Assembly: GCA_016711345.1 (NCBI GenBank)
Contig: JADJTD010000001.1
Location: 2,542,001 to 2,606,000, forward strand
Origin: Chloracidobacterium sp.
GTDB taxonomy: Bacteria > Acidobacteriota > Blastocatellia > Pyrinomonadales > Pyrinomonadaceae
Reading direction: 5' to 3'
Length of the DNA stretch: 64,000 nucleotides
In this document: positions 8,756 through 16,995 of the stretch, piece by piece
How the letters are laid out: each line of letters opens with the position of its first letter
Position numbering within the stretch: the stretch's first letter is position 1
Position numbers and translations under genes: made by a program
Notes under the pieces: generated by a model
What the model was told of the DNA's origin: nothing
The model's input: the letters and a program-made list of their open reading frames with translations, nothing else
The model's database searches: none

Positions 8756-10030
8756 ATGAAAACGATTTTTAGATATACAAACATAGCGGTCCTGTTGGCC
8801 GCGTTTATCGTGCTTGGAACTGTGGCTAGCTTTGCTCAGGATCCTTGCGCAGACGCTGAAGGCCAGACTACGTTGGGCGACAAGTTCAGGGCTGAATTTG
8901 CCGATAAGTCGATTGAAGGCCGCAAGAAAGCTATCGAGACCGGCAAGCAATTTCTTGAGAAATATGGTTCATGTGACTCAGCAAAGGATCTTGGAGACTA
9001 TTTCAAAGGCCAGCTGCCAAAGATGGAAGCGGGATTAAAGGTTCTTCAGGATCAGAAGGCGAAAGACGATTTGACCAATCCTTTTGACGCAGCTCTAAAA
9101 GCTAAAGATTGGGACAAAGTTTACTCTTTCGGAAAACAGATTCTGGAGAAGTATCCTGATGAATATAGGCCCGTTGAAATCGTTTTGGGTTCAATTGGCG
9201 GAGAGGAGGCAGTCACTAAGGCTAATTTCAAGTACGCAGACGATGCACTCGTATTCGCAAAACAGTCAATTGCGGATTTGGAGGCAGGTAAGACTTTCGT
9301 TCTTGCAAACAAGCCTGCGTTCGGCTTTTCGTTCTTTTCCTATCCAAACAAGGATGACGCTATTGGATGGTTGAATTATTACATAGGTTTCATTACTAAT
9401 GTCGTAAAAAAAGACAAGGAGGGAGCTTTACCTTATCTTTACAAAGCGACTCAGGCAGCGTCTGAATCAAAGACCAAAGCGGTTCCGTACTCGTTCATCG
9501 GCTACTATTATGCGGCGCAAGGCGACAAATTAGCTGATGAAATTCAGGCATTAATAAAAGCACAAGATGCAAAGGACACTGAAGAGGTTGCGAAACAAAA
9601 AGTCGAGGTCATCAAGGCTCGGGTAGCATTGTTCAACGGTACAAATGAACGAGCTGCCGACGCGTTTGCGAGGGCTATATCGCGGGCTCCTGATGCCGCA
9701 TATAAAGCTGAGATAAAGAAGGCCCTTGAGTTCTCGTACAATCGACGGTTTGGAAAGATGGATGGATTTGATGCGTGGGTTGCGAACGCTCAGAAGCAGC
9801 CGTTTGCAAATCCAACTACTCCTGTAACGCCGATCTCGGATCCCGAACCAACTGCTCCGGCTGCGACATCGACCGCGCCGACCGCTCCTGAGGTCAAGCC
9901 GAGCGCTCCGGCGACGAAGCCGCCAGCAGTACCGGCGAAGCCTGCTACGACGACGCCGGCAAAGCCTGCCGCGACCACAAAGCCGCAGGCTAAGACGAAA
10001 AAGGGCGTTGTAAAGAAAAAAAACGTCTAA
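8756..10030 (+). CDS. secreted protein with Ala/Pro/Thr-rich C-terminal tail
   Basis: About 424 residues. I prefer the ATG at 8756 (MKTIFRYTN) because GAGG lies nine bases before it; an ATG at 8747 is too close to that site. Signal peptide about 1-27 ending ASFAQ. The middle is helical and resembles TPR-like helix pairs (for example DAALKAKDWDKVYSFGKQIL, GWLNYYIGFITNVVKKDKEGALPYLYKATQ). From about residue 345 there is a low-complexity tail of Pro, Ala, Thr and Lys ending in basic residues (KKGVVKKKNV), which may contact peptidoglycan or the outer membrane. No named family recognised. Confidence 0.75.
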   Translation: MKTIFRYTNIAVLLAAFIVLGTVASFAQDPCADAEGQTTLGDKFRAEFADKSIEGRKKAIETGKQFLEKYGSCDSAKDLGDYFKGQLPKMEAGLKVLQDQKAKDDLTNPFDAALKAKDWDKVYSFGKQILEKYPDEYRPVEIVLGSIGGEEAVTKANFKYADDALVFAKQSIADLEAGKTFVLANKPAFGFSFFSYPNKDDAIGWLNYYIGFITNVVKKDKEGALPYLYKATQAASESKTKAVPYSFIGYYYAAQGDKLADEIQALIKAQDAKDTEEVAKQKVEVIKARVALFNGTNERAADAFARAISRAPDAAYKAEIKKALEFSYNRRFGKMDGFDAWVANAQKQPFANPTTPVTPISDPEPTAPAATSTAPTAPEVKPSAPATKPPAVPAKPATTTPAKPAATTKPQAKTKKGVVKKKNV

Positions 10031-10053
10031 GTTAGTCCGTATATCTAAAAATC

Positions 10054-10096
10054 AGCCGGAAGCGTTCCGTAAGTGATGCTTCCGGCTTTCTTTTTT
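10054..10096 (+). terminator. rho-independent terminator before rnc
   Basis: Perfect 10-base arms AGCCGGAAGC (10054-10063) and GCTTCCGGCT (10078-10087) with a 14-base loop, then TTCTTTTTT. It ends the upstream secreted-protein transcript and shows that upstream in-frame starts for rnc at 10073 are not used. Confidence 0.9.
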
Positions 10097-10123
10097 GTCT
10101 TAATCTTCTTAAAATTAGCCACA

Positions 10124-10861
10124 ATGTCTGTTGCACTCGGTAAACTTGAAGCCATCATCGGCCACAAGTTTAAGAATTTGAAATTGCTCGAACGTGCCGT
10201 CACGCACCGTTCCTGGGCGTATGAAAATCTGCCGGGCGAACCGGATGAAAACGTGCGTGAGGCAGAAAATGAGTCGATGGAGTTCATTGGCGATTCGGTG
10301 ATCGGCCTTGTCATTGCCGAACAGCTTTTTATTAGAAATCCAAAACTGAGCGAAGGCGACCTTACGCTGATGAAACACAATCTGGTCAGCGGCTCAGCGC
10401 TGGCAACGCTTTCGGAAGCAATAGGCATCGGCGAATTCCTGCGGCTTGGCGGCAGCGAGGTTAAGAGCGGCCGGCGAAAGCAAAGCTTGTTGACAAACGC
10501 TTTTGAAGCCGTTGTCGGAGCTGTTTTTTTGGACAGTGGCTACGTTGCGGCCCGCGTAGTGGTCACGAGATTGATGGAGGAAAGGCTGCAAAGCGTCACG
10601 CCTGAGGCATCGGTGGACTTTAAGTCGCGGCTGCAGACCGAGCTGCAGGCACAGAAGCAGAAAACTGCAAGTTATCAATTGTTAAAAACAGATGGTCCGC
10701 CGCACTCTCGAATCTTTTTTGTCGAGGTAACGTGGGAAAACGGAAAGGCTCGCGGACAGGGAAATTCGATAAAAGCGGCTGAAATGATGGCCGCCGCCGA
10801 AGCACTAAAAATGATCGAGCAAAACGAAAAGCCGACGGCGAAACGTGCGAAGCAGAAATAG
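10124..10861 (+). CDS. rnc: ribonuclease III
   Basis: 245 residues from ATG 10124 (MSVALGKLEAIIGHKFKN). The endonuclease domain carries the RNase III signature as ESMEFIGDSVIGLVI, with the catalytic Glu/Asp cluster, and a second acidic region NAFEAVVGAVFLDSGY. The C-terminal double-stranded RNA binding domain (about 160-230) starts DFKSRLQTELQAQ and ends GNSIKAAEMMAAAEAL. It processes rRNA precursors and structured mRNAs. It lies 21 bases upstream of lepB; an rnc/lepB pair is a common bacterial arrangement. Confidence 0.95.
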   Translation: MSVALGKLEAIIGHKFKNLKLLERAVTHRSWAYENLPGEPDENVREAENESMEFIGDSVIGLVIAEQLFIRNPKLSEGDLTLMKHNLVSGSALATLSEAIGIGEFLRLGGSEVKSGRRKQSLLTNAFEAVVGAVFLDSGYVAARVVVTRLMEERLQSVTPEASVDFKSRLQTELQAQKQKTASYQLLKTDGPPHSRIFFVEVTWENGKARGQGNSIKAAEMMAAAEALKMIEQNEKPTAKRAKQK

Positions 10862-10881
10862 CGTATTATTGTCCAGTATTT

Positions 10882-11727
10882 ATGTTCAACGAACACACAA
10901 AAACAGAGGTGAACGACGCACCTCAGATCAAAGAGATCAAACCACTTGGCCCGCCAAAATCGACGATGCGCGAGTATTTCGAATCGTTTGTAGTCACGCT
11001 TGTGATGGCGATATTTGGAATGACCTTTATTTTGCAGGCGGTCACAGTACCGACGGGCTCTATGCAAAATACGATACTCGTCGGCGATTATCTGCTCGTA
11101 AACAAGTTTATGTTTACGCCCGGCGGCGGATCGCTTCCGTTTTTGCCGCAGCGTGAGATCGAACGCGGCGACATTATCGTTTTCAAATATCCCGGCAATA
11201 AAGTGCATCCCGAAATGGACAGCTCGCGAAACCTGATCCCATATCAAATAAATTACGTAAAGCGTGTGATCGGCCTGCCCGGTGAAACCGTCGAATTTAA
11301 GAACAATCAGGTTTTCATTAACGGTCAGGTTTTACCTGAGCATCGTATTATGGGCGACGCTAACGATAACCAGTCGGCCCTCGAAACAAAAGAATTTGAA
11401 CCGCGACAACCCGATCAAAAATACGACGTCTTTTATTCAGAAGATACGATGGAGCCGATCAAAGCGGGCCAGCAGCTATCGCGGCGCGGTTATGAATTTG
11501 GCGTTGCCGGAAAACCTATGAAGGTGCCAGACAACAGCTTTTTTGTTATGGGCGACAGCCGCGATAACAGCGAAGACAGCAGATATTGGGGCTTTGTTCC
11601 GCGTGATGTTATCGTTGGGCGGGCGATGTTCGTTTACTGGTCTTGCGATCGCGGAGCGTCGGCTGGAAGCTGGTTTGGATGCATTTCGCATCCGCGCCTA
11701 AGCCGCATCGGGCAAATGGTGAAGTAA
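10882..11727 (+). CDS. lepB: signal peptidase I
   Basis: 281 residues. One N-terminal membrane helix (about 35-55), then the catalytic Ser S60 in PTGSM and the catalytic Lys K127 in YVKRVIGLPGE, both in S26-family context. Box E is GDSRDNSEDSRYWGFV. It removes signal peptides from exported proteins on the outer face of the cytoplasmic membrane. Follows rnc on the same strand. Confidence 0.95.
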   Translation: MFNEHTKTEVNDAPQIKEIKPLGPPKSTMREYFESFVVTLVMAIFGMTFILQAVTVPTGSMQNTILVGDYLLVNKFMFTPGGGSLPFLPQREIERGDIIVFKYPGNKVHPEMDSSRNLIPYQINYVKRVIGLPGETVEFKNNQVFINGQVLPEHRIMGDANDNQSALETKEFEPRQPDQKYDVFYSEDTMEPIKAGQQLSRRGYEFGVAGKPMKVPDNSFFVMGDSRDNSEDSRYWGFVPRDVIVGRAMFVYWSCDRGASAGSWFGCISHPRLSRIGQMVK

Positions 11728-11851
11728 TACCAAGGTTGTGCATATTTTTCCGCCAAAATGGAAAAAAAAGCCGTTTGGGATGTCCAAAAAGCCATCGGCA
11801 GTACCCCAAAAAGCCACCGGAAAATTCGTATGAACGACAAAGGTTATGCCT

Positions 11852-11998
11852 TTATTCATCATTTTGACTACACTTCATCATCGGATATGTTTTGCCGTCA
11901 TTGATGTCTGCGATCATCTGCGTCTTAAAGTGTGCAACGATCAGCTCACTCGCAGTCTCGATTATGATCAAAATATCGCAGCCAGGATTCCAAAGCAC
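11852..11998 (-). CDS. possible small ORF or gene relic (48 residues)
   Basis: In the 288-base gap between lepB and psuG the minus strand has an open frame from a GTG (11996-11998) to TAA (11852-11854). The reading includes CDILIIIETASELIVAHFKT and ends MMKCSQNDE; codon choice looks like that of the neighbours. No ribosome site or family recognised, and the open frame runs back only to the first bases of psuG. It could be a tiny gene or the tail of a deleted one. Nothing else is evident in 11728-12015. Confidence 0.25.
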   Translation of the reverse strand: MLWNPGCDILIIIETASELIVAHFKTQMIADINDGKTYPMMKCSQNDE

Positions 11999-12015
11999 CA
12001 AATAAAATTTTCTTA

Positions 12016-12912
12016 ATGGAAATTATTTACAACACCGAGATCTCAAATGCTATTAAGGAAGGCCTGCCTATTGTTGCGCTTGAATCGACTGTCATCGCGC
12101 ACGGGCTTCCTTATCCGCAAAATCTTGAAACGGCACAAAAGTTGGAATCAATTGTGCGGGAGAACCGAGCCGTTCCTGCAACGGTCGCAGTTTTAGGCGG
12201 GAAATTCTGCGTTGGCCTGGATTCCGCCCAGATCGAGAGGCTTGCAACCGAAAAAGGAATTCGAAAGATATCGCGACGAGATCTGCCGATAGCTGTCGCA
12301 AGAAAACTCGATTGCGCAACGACCGTTGCGACAACAGCATTCATTGCCCGTCGCGCGGGTATCAAGGTTTTCGCGACGGGCGGTATCGGCGGAGTGCATC
12401 GCGGATTTTCTGCGGATGTCTCGGCTGATCTGCCTGAACTCGCTCAGACGCCGATCACAGTTGTTTGCTCCGGTGCAAAGATCGTTCTCGACTTGCCCGC
12501 GACTCGCGAATGGCTTGAGACTCACGGCATTCCTGTGCTCGGATGGCAGTGTGACGAATTGCCCGCGTTTTATTCGCGGACAAGCGGATTGCCGATAGAT
12601 GAGAGAGTCGAAAACGCGGGTGACGTTGCTGCGATCATAAACGCTCGCGACGGATTGAAGCTTGAAAACGCAATTCTCGTAACTGTTCCCGTTCCCACTG
12701 AATTTGAGATCGACCGAACAGAATTGGAATCGATCCTTGCAGATGCATTAAAATTCGCCGACGAAAAGGGAATTCGCGGCAAAGAGATCACGCCTTTTTT
12801 GCTAACCCAAATGTCAGAAAAAAGCGGCGGCAGAACGCTCGCAGCAAATATCGCACTTCTCAAAAACAACGCTCGCGTTGCTGCCGAGATCTCAAAAGCC
12901 CTAACTAAATAA
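12016..12912 (+). CDS. psuG: pseudouridine-5'-phosphate glycosidase
   Basis: 298 residues matching PsuG along its length: ALESTVIAHGLPYPQN, VPATVAVLGG, ATTVATTAFIARRAGI, FATGGIGGVHRG and PVLGWQCDELPAFYSRTSG. It reversibly splits pseudouridine 5'-phosphate into uracil and ribose 5-phosphate in pseudouridine breakdown. No pseudouridine kinase (psuK) is adjacent. Convergent with the next gene, with only two bases between the stops. Confidence 0.95.
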   Translation: MEIIYNTEISNAIKEGLPIVALESTVIAHGLPYPQNLETAQKLESIVRENRAVPATVAVLGGKFCVGLDSAQIERLATEKGIRKISRRDLPIAVARKLDCATTVATTAFIARRAGIKVFATGGIGGVHRGFSADVSADLPELAQTPITVVCSGAKIVLDLPATREWLETHGIPVLGWQCDELPAFYSRTSGLPIDERVENAGDVAAIINARDGLKLENAILVTVPVPTEFEIDRTELESILADALKFADEKGIRGKEITPFLLTQMSEKSGGRTLAANIALLKNNARVAAEISKALTK

Positions 12913-12914
12913 TT

Positions 12915-13688
12915 CTACTTTGCGGACTGTTTTTCCATCTTCGCTTTTAGGGCATCGAGGCGTTTCTGGGCTTCGACGGCCTCGGCTGAGTCGGGAAATT
13001 TTGTAATGATCTCCTTCCAACTCGCTCCGTTGTAATGAAACTGCCTCGCGGCCGAATTGAACAGAAAAATGATGCCGAGTTTCCGATAGCGGTCGAGGCT
13101 GACAAAGTTAAGATAGTAACTGTGTACCGGAGCGGCCGACGCAGCCATTTCGAGTCGTCTTAGCCTGTTTGTAGCGTCTTTCGAAAGCTTGGACGACAGT
13201 TCTTCGAGCAGGTCGCCAAACAGTAAAAGAATCGATGGCCGGTAGGGTGAATTGGGGTAAAGCTCAAAAAATTCAATGGCAGTCTCGATCTGGTCAAATC
13301 CGGTTTCAGCCTGAACAAATCTCGACAGTCGTTCCTCATCACCGGAGCGAAACTTACCAAAAACAGCATCTGCCTGAACCCAGCCGAATTGTGCCGGTGG
13401 CGCTGTGACGCGATAAAATTTGACGCCGTCTGCCTCGGTCACGCCTTGGATCTGCACTTTTCGCCCGCGACGCATTCTCTGGATCGGTTCGGAAAAAAGG
13501 CTTGGACTCATGCGGAGAACTGACAGGGTTTCATCAATGACGATCGCGGTCTGCCCGATCTCAGGCGATCTTGGCGGAATTGAAGGCCTTGTTTTTGTAG
13601 AAACAGGCGATCTTCGGTTTTGAGCGTCTGACGAGCCGTAAAAAACGACGGTCACGAGCGCAAGTGTTATAAGTAAACGGAGTTTCAT
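12915..13688 (-). CDS. secreted protein with SH3-like domain
   Basis: 257 residues. Signal peptide about 1-22 (ending SDAQ). Residues about 45-115 look like a bacterial SH3 domain (a LSVLRMSPSLFSEPIQRMRRG opening, YRVTAPPAQFGWVQADAVFG close). The rest is helical, with an ending (FPDSAEAVEAQKRLDALKAK) like the last helices of TPR/YbgF-type repeats. Probably periplasmic. It starts 22 bases downstream of ruvC and may be co-transcribed with it. Confidence 0.7.
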   Translation of the reverse strand: MKLRLLITLALVTVVFYGSSDAQNRRSPVSTKTRPSIPPRSPEIGQTAIVIDETLSVLRMSPSLFSEPIQRMRRGRKVQIQGVTEADGVKFYRVTAPPAQFGWVQADAVFGKFRSGDEERLSRFVQAETGFDQIETAIEFFELYPNSPYRPSILLLFGDLLEELSSKLSKDATNRLRRLEMAASAAPVHSYYLNFVSLDRYRKLGIIFLFNSAARQFHYNGASWKEIITKFPDSAEAVEAQKRLDALKAKMEKQSAK

Positions 13689-13710
13689 ATGGTTTTCTCC
13701 GGCCGATACA

Positions 13711-14232
13711 CTACATCGGCTTTCGCGAGGGTTTTTGTTGTAATTTTTTTATTTTGTCCTGCATTCCTGCGTGATGAAAGTGGCAGATCGCTATCGCAAG
13801 AGCATCAGCTGCATCATGCGGCGTCGGTACCGTTTTCATCTTTAGCAATATTTTTACCATTTCCTGAACCTGATGCTTCTCGGCATTGCCGTAACCGACA
13901 ACGGTTTGTTTAACGAGTCGCGGTGCGTATTCGGCGATCTCAATTCCACGCTGTTCCGCCAATAGAAGCATCGTGCCGCGAACTTGCCCGAGCTTTAGAG
14001 CAACCTGAGCATTGACAGCGTAAAATGTGTCCTCGACCGACAGCACATCAGGCGAATGCTCAGCCATTATCTCAGCGACGCCGTTGTAAATATTCAGCAA
14101 ACGCTTAGAAAACTGCTGTTTTGTATTCGATTTAACAGTGCCGTAAGCGACGAGCGCGTATTTTGAGCCGCCACCGTCAACGACGCCCCAACCGAGCGTT
14201 TCGCTGCCGGGATCAATTCCTAAAACGCGCAT
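13711..14232 (-). CDS. ruvC: Holliday junction resolvase RuvC
   Basis: 173 residues from ATG 14230-14232 (MRVLGIDPGSETLGWG); a longer frame to 14370 reads into the upstream repeat and is rejected. Catalytic acids: D7 in GIDPG, the Glu of SVEDTFYAVN, and the Asp/His region PHDAADALAIAICH. It resolves four-way junctions in recombination; ruvA and ruvB are not in the window. Confidence 0.95.
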   Translation of the reverse strand: MRVLGIDPGSETLGWGVVDGGGSKYALVAYGTVKSNTKQQFSKRLLNIYNGVAEIMAEHSPDVLSVEDTFYAVNAQVALKLGQVRGTMLLLAEQRGIEIAEYAPRLVKQTVVGYGNAEKHQVQEMVKILLKMKTVPTPHDAADALAIAICHFHHAGMQDKIKKLQQKPSRKPM

Positions 14233-14310
14233 CAAATTTTCCGTTTCGCTAGCTGAGAATATGCCAAGATACTCCAATATTTTGGTCAAATGCAAGTGTA
14301 GGAGAATTTT

Positions 14311-14488
14311 TAACGCAAAGGCGCAAAGGTGCAAAGACGCAAAGGAAGAATTTTTACCGCAGATAAACACAGATCGACGCAGATCTAATTCAGTTAGTTT
14401 CAGGTCTTATCTGTGTTCATCTGCGTCAATCCGCGGTTAATTTTCTTTCCGTTTCTTCGCATCTTTGCAACTTAGCGACTTTGCCTTA
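14311..14488. repeat. nested pair of phased inverted repeats
   Basis: The 320-base gap between ruvC and the gene at 14553 is mostly two inverted repeats, one inside the other. The outer left arm at 14311 is ACGCAAAG / GCGCAAAG / GTGCAAAG / ACGCAAAG (period 8), matched by CGCATCTTTGCAA...GACTTTGCC at about 14458-14484. The inner one is CCGCAGATAAACACAGAT (from about 14357) against ATCTGTGTTCATCTGCG (from about 14409). Both word types recur elsewhere in the window (24914, 44294, 63275). Confidence 0.85.
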
Positions 14489-14552
14489 AATCCTCTTATA
14501 TGTCTCAAAAGTTGTATAATATTGCCGATATTCTTATTATCAGAAGTTGCGA

Positions 14553-15470
14553 ATGGACACTCTCATAACTGATTCTAACGTCATGCAATCGGTGCGAATG
14601 CTTCTCGCGGGTTCGATCGACTACGCCGGACTTTTTCCGCCTGCCGGGCTGTCGATGTCGGAGGCCGTGATCAATTACGCGACCTATCGCAGCAGCAACT
14701 ACAACTGGATGCTCGGGCGGTTTATCGTAATGGCGGGGCGTCTGCACGAATTTTACGAAAACGCAAGCGAATTAATCCCGAAAGACGGTGCTGATCCGTG
14801 GCGGGTGAGCGTTGTTGTCGCGGAAGACGTTGTCGAAACGATGCACCGCATCAAAAATTTTAATTCGAAACACGGCCCAGGCGTTGTTTGCGATGTTGTC
14901 GAGATCAAGGTTGCGTCGCAGGGCGAGATCGCAAATGCTGTCGCGTCGCTGCCGGGTGATGTTACCGCGTATTTTGAGATCACGCCGGACGAGAATCTGC
15001 CTGATCTTATTGCGACGCTTGCGCTCAATGGCCAACGGGCAAAGATCCGCACCGGCGGCGTCACGCCGGACGCTTTCCCGACTTCTAAAGAGATCATTCG
15101 GTTTGTGCGAACGTGCCTCGCGGCAAATGTTCCGTTCAAGGCGACCGCCGGGCTTCATCATCCAATCCGCTGCTTTAGGCCGCTCACGTATCAAAAAGAC
15201 GCGGTCAAAGGCACGATGCACGGCTTTTTGAACGTATTTATGATGACCGGTTTCGCCCGCGAAGGTTTTAAGGTCAGCTTTCTCGAAGACGTGATGGAAG
15301 AAGAGTTTGGCGAGGTTTTTCGGTTCGGAGAACACTCGATAACATGGCGCGACGATTTTTCGCTAAACCTGCTGCACCTCGAACGCCTGCGAAAACTCGG
15401 CATCCAATCGTTCGGCTCATGCTCGTTCGACGAACCGGTGTCCGATCTGCAAAAACTTGGAATTTTATAG
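14553..15470 (+). CDS. conserved protein of unknown function next to fumarylacetoacetase
   Basis: 305 residues from ATG 14553 (MDTLITDSN); a TTG two codons earlier is less likely. No signal peptide or membrane helix. The sequence is acidic, soluble and full of alternating strand/helix segments (VSVVVAEDVVETM, VCDVVEIKVASQGEIANAV, AYFEITPDENLPDLIATLA, AKIRTGGVTPDAFPT, FKATAGLHHPIR), which suggests a barrel-type fold. I recognise no named family. The next gene is fumarylacetoacetase, separated only by a repeat, so a role in aromatic amino-acid or related acid breakdown is plausible but is inference. Confidence 0.7.
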   Translation: MDTLITDSNVMQSVRMLLAGSIDYAGLFPPAGLSMSEAVINYATYRSSNYNWMLGRFIVMAGRLHEFYENASELIPKDGADPWRVSVVVAEDVVETMHRIKNFNSKHGPGVVCDVVEIKVASQGEIANAVASLPGDVTAYFEITPDENLPDLIATLALNGQRAKIRTGGVTPDAFPTSKEIIRFVRTCLAANVPFKATAGLHHPIRCFRPLTYQKDAVKGTMHGFLNVFMMTGFAREGFKVSFLEDVMEEEFGEVFRFGEHSITWRDDFSLNLLHLERLRKLGIQSFGSCSFDEPVSDLQKLGIL

Positions 15471-15558
15471 CCACAAAAGTCACAAAAATGATTTATTTGT
15501 GCTTTCTGTGCTTTCTGTGCTTTCTGTGCTTTCTGTGCTTTCTGTGCTTTTTGTGGCC
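15470..15558. repeat. 9-bp tandem repeat inside an inverted repeat, upstream of fumarylacetoacetase
   Basis: Five perfect copies of GCTTTCTGT (15501-15545) and a sixth variant GCTTTTTGT (15546-15554). The outer ends GCCACAAAAGTCACAAAAA (15470-15488) and TTTTTGTGGCC (15548-15558) are inverted. The array ends nine bases before the ATG at 15567, so copy-number change would alter the leader directly. Confidence 0.9.
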
Positions 15559-15566
15559 AATTGCTT

Positions 15567-16895
15567 ATGACTTACGAGATAAACGAAACACACGACCCGA
15601 ACCTCAAAAGCTGGGTCGAATCCGCCAACGATCCGAATACGGATTTTCCGATACAGAATTTGCCGTTTTGCATGTTCTGGCGCTCCGTGGAAAGCGAAGC
15701 TCCACACTTGGGCATCGGTATCGGGGACTATATCTTTGACCTTAAACAAGCAATCGTTGCGGGACTTCTCGGCAGTGGATTCGATCCGTTAGCGGAAGAG
15801 ATCGATCTCTGCGACCTATCATTCCTGACTGAGGTTTACGGCACAGCGATTCTTTCGGATCTGAGGCGGTCGGCGTTTGAAGTCCTCCGCGATGATGCTG
15901 ACATCGAGATCATCGAAGATGCGAAAGAATGCATGATACTAATGAGCAAGGCGGATCCCGAACTCGCATTTGAGATCGGCGACTACACCGACTTCTACTG
16001 TTCGATCTATCATGCGACGAATGTTGGGTCGATGTTTCGGCCGGACAATCCTTTGCTGCCAAATTATAAATATGTGCCGATCGGTTATCACGGGCGGGCT
16101 TCGTCGATCTTGATCTCGGGGACGGACATCAAGCGGCCGAAGGGGCAGAATCGTACAGATCAGGAAGCTCCGCCGGTGTTTATTCCGTGCAAGAGTCTCG
16201 ATTACGAGATGGAGGTCGGGTTTTTTGTCGGGCAGGGAAATGAGCTCGGCACGTCGATACCGATCGGCGAGGCGGAGAAGCATATCTTCGGGCTGTGCCT
16301 CGTCAACGACTGGTCCGCACGCGACATACAGGCCTGGGAATATCAACCGCTGGGTCCGTTCCTCGCCAAGAATTTCGCCACGACGATCTCGCCTTTCGTG
16401 GTCACGATGGAAGCTCTCGCACCATTCCGCACGCCCGCGTTCGAACGCGAAGAAGGCGATCCCGCACCGCTCGATTATCTAGCCGACGAGACGAACGAAA
16501 AATTCGGCGGCATCGACATCAATCTCGAGGTCCTTATCCAGACCGAGAAGATGCGTGCGGAAAACATCGAACCATTCTTACTGAGCCGTTCAAACATGAA
16601 AGACCTCTACTGGACGATCGGCCAGATGCTCACGCACCACGCCTCAGGCGGCTGCAACCTCCAAACCGGCGACCTTATCGCCACCGGCACGATCTCCGGC
16701 AAGGAAAAGTCCGAACGCGGCTCGATGCTCGAACTCTCCTGGCGAGGCACCGAACCCATCGAACTCCCCTCCGGCGAAACCCGCCGCTTCCTCGAAGACG
16801 GCGACGAAATAATCATGAAAGGCTACTGCGAACGCGAAGGCTTTCGCCGCATTGGCTTCGGCGAATGCCGCGGGCGGATCCTTCCGGCGGATTAG
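15567..16895 (+). CDS. fahA: fumarylacetoacetase
   Basis: 442 residues from ATG 15567 (MTYEINETHDPNLKSW). The N-terminal FAA domain (NLPFCMFWRS, GIGIGDYIFDL) and the C-terminal hydrolase domain are both present, with the metal and catalytic region DFYCSIYHATNVG, PIGYHGRASS, LDYEMEVGFFVG and VNDWSARDIQAWEYQPLGPF. It hydrolyses fumarylacetoacetate to fumarate and acetoacetate, the last step of tyrosine breakdown. The other tyrosine-pathway genes are not in the window. The 3' third has notably higher GC than the 5' part. Confidence 0.95.
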   Translation: MTYEINETHDPNLKSWVESANDPNTDFPIQNLPFCMFWRSVESEAPHLGIGIGDYIFDLKQAIVAGLLGSGFDPLAEEIDLCDLSFLTEVYGTAILSDLRRSAFEVLRDDADIEIIEDAKECMILMSKADPELAFEIGDYTDFYCSIYHATNVGSMFRPDNPLLPNYKYVPIGYHGRASSILISGTDIKRPKGQNRTDQEAPPVFIPCKSLDYEMEVGFFVGQGNELGTSIPIGEAEKHIFGLCLVNDWSARDIQAWEYQPLGPFLAKNFATTISPFVVTMEALAPFRTPAFEREEGDPAPLDYLADETNEKFGGIDINLEVLIQTEKMRAENIEPFLLSRSNMKDLYWTIGQMLTHHASGGCNLQTGDLIATGTISGKEKSERGSMLELSWRGTEPIELPSGETRRFLEDGDEIIMKGYCEREGFRRIGFGECRGRILPAD

Positions 16896-16903
16896 GAGTT
16901 TTT

Positions 16904-16968
16904 GACCACATAGGAATATAGGACACATAGGTTTTTCTTGCTATGTGTTCTATGTTCCTATGTGGTTT
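16904..16968. repeat. phased inverted repeat after fumarylacetoacetase
   Basis: Left arm GACCACATAGGAATATAGG then ACACATAG (16904-16930), ten-base loop, right arm CTATGTGTTC then TATGTTCCTATGTGGTT (16941-16967). Arms are nearly perfect and made of 8-9 base CATAGG-like words. Likely works as a terminator or transcript stabiliser between fahA and fdhD. Confidence 0.9.
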
Positions 16969-16995
16969 GCTTAACCGCTCTGTTAAAATTCAATT

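Noticed and set aside
14233..14370. Longer RuvC N-terminus
   Set aside because: The extra residues are encoded by repeat words (SLHLCAFALK) and precede the universal start region MRVLGIDPG.
15501..15554. CRISPR-like array
   Set aside because: The units are 9 bases with no spacers and no cas genes; it is a simple tandem repeat.
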